DNA of 27,871 bases, taken from Fimenecus sp045632525. Lineage in GTDB: Bacteria > Bacillota > Clostridia > Oscillospirales > Acutalibacteraceae. Under the pieces are notes generated by a model, which saw nothing but the letters and a program-made list of their open reading frames with translations, was not told the DNA's origin and did no database searches. The position numbers and the translations under genes are program-made. Within the stretch, counting starts at the first letter, position 1, and each line of letters opens with the position of its first letter. The DNA lies in assembly GCA_045632525.1 (NCBI GenBank), contig JAZQWV010000073.1, forward strand, positions 1 through 27,871, given 5' to 3'. Shown in pieces: positions 24,287 to 27,871 of this stretch.

Positions 24287-25384
24287 ATGAAAGTTTCAAT
24301 AATCACTTTGCATCGAATCACAAACTTCGGTTCACTTTTACAAACATATGCTACACAGACTTATATCAGAAAATTGGGTTATGATACTGAAGTTGTTGAT
24401 TATGTTCCTGACGGAATAACTTTTAAGCGTTCTGTATGGCCTAAAGGTGCTTCACTTGTAAGCAAGGCAATCAAACTCGTGCCTTTAACTGTAGTCAGTC
24501 TTATTCAGTTTGATATGGTGAATTCTTTTATGAAAAAGTATATTACCGTGTCACCCAAACGATATGGCTCTTTTGCAGAATTAGTAGCAAATGTGCCAGA
24601 GGCTGATATTTATCTCAGTGGTAGTGACCAGGTGTGGAATACTCAAAATAACAATCCACACGATGACCTTAAGGCTTATTATCTTTGCCATGCACCAAAG
24701 GGTAAGAGAAAAATTGCTTATGCAGGGAGCTTTGGTAAGGAAGATTTTTCAGAGAAAGAAAAAGCTGAAATAGGCTCATGGTTAAAGGACTATGATGTTA
24801 TTTCTGTCCGCGAAGACGCCGCACTTAAAACACTTGATACTTTAGGTGTTAATGGTGAATGGGTAACAGACCCAACATTATTACTCACTCAGGAAGAATG
24901 GCGCGAATTCTGCAAGAAAGACAAACCCAAACCAGGCTATGTTTTTGTTTACAACCTTAACCGTAACAAACTTTTAGAAGAAGCGGCAGTTAAAATAGCC
25001 GAGAAAAAAGGTCTTCGAGTAGTTAATTTTGCTGATACTTTTGAGTTTATCAAAGGTGCAGAAAATCGTTTTAATAATGATGCTTTGGATTTTCTTAATT
25101 ACATAAGTAATGCTGATTTTGTTGTTACAGACTCTTTCCACGGAACAGCATTTTCGCTTAATTTCAACCGTCAGTTTATATGTGTTTCAGCACCTAAATA
25201 CAATTGTCGTCTTGAGAGCATTTTACGTCTTACAGGACTTCTTGACGAAAGACTTGTGTTTGATATAAAAACCGCACTTAAAGTAAGCAATAAAGAAATT
25301 AATTACAAGGATGTTAACTCAAAACTTGAAAGTGCACGAGAGTTTTCACGTAATTTCTTGAAAAATGCATTAGAGGGTAAATAA
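24287..25384 (+). CDS. Polysaccharide pyruvyltransferase family protein (second copy)
   Basis: The 365-residue PF04230 member has LHRITNFGSLLQTYATQTYI at the N-terminus, then DIYLSGSDQVWN, KIAYAGSFGKEDF, VREDAALKTL, EWVTDPTLLL and VTDSFHGTAFSLNF. These are features of the branch usually found beside FrhB-like genes in capsule loci, and quite unlike the first copy at 19352. Donor (phosphoenolpyruvate) and acceptor cannot be read from sequence. AAGG lies 9 bases before the ATG, 13 bases after the fusion gene. It ends one base before the next start, so it is tightly coupled to the FrhB-like gene. Confidence 0.9.
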   Translation: MKVSIITLHRITNFGSLLQTYATQTYIRKLGYDTEVVDYVPDGITFKRSVWPKGASLVSKAIKLVPLTVVSLIQFDMVNSFMKKYITVSPKRYGSFAELVANVPEADIYLSGSDQVWNTQNNNPHDDLKAYYLCHAPKGKRKIAYAGSFGKEDFSEKEKAEIGSWLKDYDVISVREDAALKTLDTLGVNGEWVTDPTLLLTQEEWREFCKKDKPKPGYVFVYNLNRNKLLEEAAVKIAEKKGLRVVNFADTFEFIKGAENRFNNDALDFLNYISNADFVVTDSFHGTAFSLNFNRQFICVSAPKYNCRLESILRLTGLLDERLVFDIKTALKVSNKEINYKDVNSKLESAREFSRNFLKNALEGK

Positions 25385-25385
25385 A

Positions 25386-26576
25386 ATGAACAATATAAGT
25401 TTTGTTGGCAACAAATGTTGCGGATGTCGTTCTTGTGAGCAATGCTGTCCGGTGAATGCGATTGCATTTCATGAAAATGATGAAGGCTTTTTATATCCAC
25501 AAATTGATTTTGAAAAATGTGTTTTATGTGGACTTTGTATAAAAAAATGTCCGGTTGCACAACCCGAATATCAGGACTTTGTTCAGAAAGGGTACGCTGC
25601 ATATTTAAATAATCGTGATGCTTTACGAAAAAGTGCTTCAGGTGGAGTGTTTTTTGCAATTGCACAATATGTTCTTGAAAATGGTGGAATGGTTTTTGGT
25701 TGTGCAGAAACTGTGCCAGGTAATGTAAAACACATTATGGTTGATAATGTGTTAGATTTACCACTTTTGCAAGGTTCAAAATATGTTGAAAGCAATATAC
25801 AGAATGCATATTCACAGGTTAAAGAACAGTTGAAAAATGGTAAAGTTGTTCTTTTTTCTGGTGTCCCTTGTCAAGTAGCGGGTTTAAAAAAGTTTATAGG
25901 AAATAGTGATAAACTAATTTGTGTTGATATTATTTGTCATGGTGTACCGTCAAGGAAGATGTATAATAATTATCTTGAATGGTTTGAAAACAAAAACAGT
26001 TGCAAAGTAAAAAAATATTATTTTAGAAGCAAAGAGAAAAATGACTGGTCACTTACATATCGTGCAGTTGTTGAAAAGAATAACAAGGAAAAAGTGTATG
26101 AAGCAATTGCTTCAATTGACCCATATTATCATCACTTCTTAAGAGGTTATACTTACAGAGAATCTTGTTATCAATGTGAATATGCAAAACCACAACGTGC
26201 AAGTGATTTAACAATAGGTGATTTCTGGGGAATAGAGAAGGTCGCCCCTAAATTTATGAATATTGATGGTGTGTCAGCTGTTTTAATAAATTCTGAGGTG
26301 GGCGAAAAAGTTTGGAATGCTGTCAGCGATAAAATTATTTCTAAGTCAGTTGATATAGAACAGATTATCGCAAACAATGGTCAACTTCAGAAAACAAGCC
26401 AAAAGCCAAATGTGAGAGATGATATCTATGAAGAATTAAATCAAAACGGATTCAGTTTTATTGCAAATAAATATAAAGATAAAAAAGAAGTTTTAATTGA
26501 TTCTATAAGAGATATGATTCCAAATAAAACACGTCAACAAATAAAAAAAACAATGAAAAAGCTTTTAGGAAAATAA
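25386..26576 (+). CDS. FrhB-like Fe-S oxidoreductase (coenzyme F420 hydrogenase beta-subunit family), stand-alone
   Basis: The 396-residue soluble protein has two [4Fe-4S] motifs, C11-C14-C17-C21 and C45-C48-C51-C55, then SASGGVFFAIAQYVLENGG, GSKYVES, GVPCQVAGLKKF, IICHGVPS, YFRSKEKNDW and SCYQCEYAKPQRASDLTIGDFWG. The order and motifs match the C-terminal third of the 20527-24273 fusion, so the two are clear paralogues; this one is the ordinary free-standing form. The FrhB fold binds FAD, and the Fe-S clusters could pass electrons. In capsule loci the substrate is not established, and nothing here shows that F420 is made. GAGGG precedes the ATG by about 9 bases. Confidence 0.9.
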   Translation: MNNISFVGNKCCGCRSCEQCCPVNAIAFHENDEGFLYPQIDFEKCVLCGLCIKKCPVAQPEYQDFVQKGYAAYLNNRDALRKSASGGVFFAIAQYVLENGGMVFGCAETVPGNVKHIMVDNVLDLPLLQGSKYVESNIQNAYSQVKEQLKNGKVVLFSGVPCQVAGLKKFIGNSDKLICVDIICHGVPSRKMYNNYLEWFENKNSCKVKKYYFRSKEKNDWSLTYRAVVEKNNKEKVYEAIASIDPYYHHFLRGYTYRESCYQCEYAKPQRASDLTIGDFWGIEKVAPKFMNIDGVSAVLINSEVGEKVWNAVSDKIISKSVDIEQIIANNGQLQKTSQKPNVRDDIYEELNQNGFSFIANKYKDKKEVLIDSIRDMIPNKTRQQIKKTMKKLLGK

Positions 26577-26589
26577 AAAGGAGTAAATC

Positions 26590-27633
26590 ATGGGACTTTT
26601 TACAAATAAAACACTTTTAATATCAGGTGGCACAGGCTCATTTGGTAACACAGTGCTTAGAAGATTTTTGGAGACAGATATCGGTGAAATTCGTGTGTTC
26701 TCTCGTGACGAGAAGAAACAAGACGATATGCGTCATGAATTTCAACAGAAAATGCCTGAGGTTGCTGACAAACTTAAATTCTACATTGGTGATGTAAGAG
26801 ATTTACAGTCAGTTAAAAATGCAATGCATGGTGTCGATTACATATTCCACGCAGCAGCACTCAAGCAAGTTCCTTCTTGCGAATTTTTTCCAATTGAAGC
26901 AGTTAAGACAAATGTTATCGGCACTGATAATGTGCTTACAGCTGCTATTGAAGCAGGCGTTAAAACAGTTATCTGTCTTTCAACAGACAAGGCTGCATAC
27001 CCTGTAAATGCAATGGGTACATCAAAGGCTATGATGGAAAAAGTTGTTGTTGCAAAGTCAAGAACAGTTAGTCCTGACAAGACAAAGATTTGCTGTACTC
27101 GTTATGGCAATGTTCTTTGCTCACGTGGCTCAGTTGTACCTCTTTGGATTGACCAGATTCGTGAAGGTAAGCCAATCACAATTACAGAACCTTCAATGAC
27201 TCGTTTTGTAATGAGCCTTGAAGAAGCAGTTGACCTTGTTCTCTTCGCTTTTGAAAATGGTGAAAGTGGTGACATTCTCGTTCAAAAAGCACCTGCTTGC
27301 ACAATTGAAGTTCTTGCAAAAGCTGTTACTGAACTCTTTAATCCTGAAACAGAAATCAAAGTTATTGGTATCCGTCACGGTGAAAAGATGTACGAAACAC
27401 TTCTTACAAATGAAGAATGTGCAAATGCTATTGATATGGGTGATTTTTATCGTGTACCAGCTGATAAGCGTGGACTTAACTATGATAAGTATTTCAAAGA
27501 CGGTGACACAGAAAGAAATACTCTTACAGAGTTTAATTCGAACAATACAGATTTATGGACAGTTGAACAGGTAAAAGAAAAACTCTTGACTCTTTCATAT
27601 ATTCAAAATGAACTTGCGAACTGGGAGAAATAA
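26590..27633 (+). CDS. capE: UDP-GlcNAc 4,6-dehydratase/5-epimerase, CapE/FnlA type
   Basis: The 347-residue extended SDR enzyme starts the path from UDP-N-acetylglucosamine to UDP-N-acetyl-L-fucosamine. SGGTGSFGN (12-20) is the NAD(P) loop. STDKAAYPVNAMGTSK (131-146) has the Asp-Lys pair (D133, K134) and an MxxxK (M142, K146) in place of the usual YxxxK, a trait known for CapE and its relatives. CCTRYGNVLCSRGSVVPLW and GIRHGEKMYETLL are typical of the polysaccharide_biosynthesis-protein branch. AAGGAG lies 7 bases before the ATG, the strongest ribosome-binding site in the late operon. It is followed after 3 bases by a CapF start, which supports the FucNAc assignment. Confidence 0.92.
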   Translation: MGLFTNKTLLISGGTGSFGNTVLRRFLETDIGEIRVFSRDEKKQDDMRHEFQQKMPEVADKLKFYIGDVRDLQSVKNAMHGVDYIFHAAALKQVPSCEFFPIEAVKTNVIGTDNVLTAAIEAGVKTVICLSTDKAAYPVNAMGTSKAMMEKVVVAKSRTVSPDKTKICCTRYGNVLCSRGSVVPLWIDQIREGKPITITEPSMTRFVMSLEEAVDLVLFAFENGESGDILVQKAPACTIEVLAKAVTELFNPETEIKVIGIRHGEKMYETLLTNEECANAIDMGDFYRVPADKRGLNYDKYFKDGDTERNTLTEFNSNNTDLWTVEQVKEKLLTLSYIQNELANWEK

Positions 27634-27636
27634 TTT

Positions 27637-27871
27637 ATGAAAATTCTCATTACAGGAGCTAAAGGATTTGTGGGCAAAAACCTTGTTGCAACATTGAACA
27701 CTATCAAAGAAGGCAAAAACAAGACTACAGCATTACCACAAGACCTTGAAATTTGTGAATTCGATATTGATACGGATAAAGCTCTTTTAGATGAATATTG
27801 TAATGGTTGCGATTTTGTTGTAAATCTTGCAGGTGTCAACAGACCACAGAGTACAGAAGAGTTTATGCAGG
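27637..27871 (+). CDS. capF: CapF-type reductase, N-terminal part (cut by window edge)
   Basis: The 78 visible codons begin MKILITGAKGFVGKNLVATL, with the GxxGxxG loop at 7-13, and include FVVNLAGVNRPQSTEEFMQ, a signature I associate with CapF/WbjC/FnlB. CapF is an NADPH-dependent reductase with a C-terminal cupin epimerase domain that follows CapE in UDP-FucNAc synthesis; those parts lie outside the window. GGGAG stands 9 bases before the ATG. A CapG-type 2-epimerase would be expected next. Confidence 0.9.
   Translation, partial: MKILITGAKGFVGKNLVATLNTIKEGKNKTTALPQDLEICEFDIDTDKALLDEYCNGCDFVVNLAGVNRPQSTEEFMQ

Noticed and set aside
20527..26576. Reading the FrhB-like genes together with the CofE-like gene as a coenzyme F420 system
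   Set aside because: No gene for the F420 core (CofC, CofD, FbiC types) is present, and both families occur widely in bacteria without F420. The FrhB-like proteins here belong to the capsule-locus type.
1..27871. CRISPR arrays, tRNA or rRNA genes, intact insertion sequences
   Set aside because: No regularly spaced direct repeats, no cloverleaf or rRNA-like conserved stretches and no transposase or integrase frame were seen on either strand.

Overview
The window is AT-rich bacterial DNA with strong Shine-Dalgarno sites, textbook TTGaca/TATAAT promoters and hairpin-plus-T-run terminators. The families present (DUF1846, DUF4037 with a TPR partner, sugar-transfer-associated ATP-grasp, a CofE-like ligase beside a stand-alone GMP-synthase ATPase domain, paired pyruvyltransferase and FrhB-like genes) point to an anaerobic gut-type clostridium, perhaps Ruminococcaceae/Oscillospiraceae-like. 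That placement is inference; no rRNA or tRNA gene was seen.

Left part (1-6829, all minus strand): four short transcription units. (a) An AI-2E-family permease followed by a DUF1846 gene cut by the window edge. (b) A ketopantoate-reductase-family gene with its own promoter and terminator. (c) A membrane-anchored alkaline-phosphatase-superfamily enzyme translationally coupled to a beta-propeller glycosidase-like protein. (d) A TPR protein overlapping a DUF4037 nucleotidyltransferase-like protein. The gap at 2747-3117 carries a GC-rich MITE-like inverted repeat and a heptamer array.

Middle (7061-11410, minus): a probable operon of CofE-like ligase, GMP synthase ATP-pyrophosphatase domain without glutaminase, sugar-transfer-associated ATP-grasp and a PglC-type initiating sugar transferase. 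It ends at a hairpin closely related to the terminator of unit (d).

Right part (11512-27871, plus): one very long exopolysaccharide/capsule operon read from a TTGACT-17-TATAAT promoter, with no internal terminator seen. In order: a second initiating sugar transferase, a DegT-like PLP protein, an ATP-grasp ligase, three GT4 glycosyltransferases, a Wzy-like polymerase, a polysaccharide pyruvyltransferase, a 1248-residue fusion, a second pyruvyltransferase, a second FrhB-like Fe-S protein, CapE, and the start of CapF. CapE and CapF are the first steps to UDP-N-acetyl-L-fucosamine. Together the genes encode priming, assembly of an oligosaccharide, decoration (pyruvyl, acyl and possibly amino-acid groups), flipping and polymerisation.

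The most unusual object is the fusion at 20527-24273. A Wzx-type flippase, an acyltransferase-3 membrane domain and a double-[4Fe-4S] FrhB-like oxidoreductase, normally three separate proteins, are read in one frame. The second junction holds a run of nine A residues, so the fusion could be a real multifunctional export/decoration protein, a slippage-controlled fusion, or a sequence error. This should be settled first.
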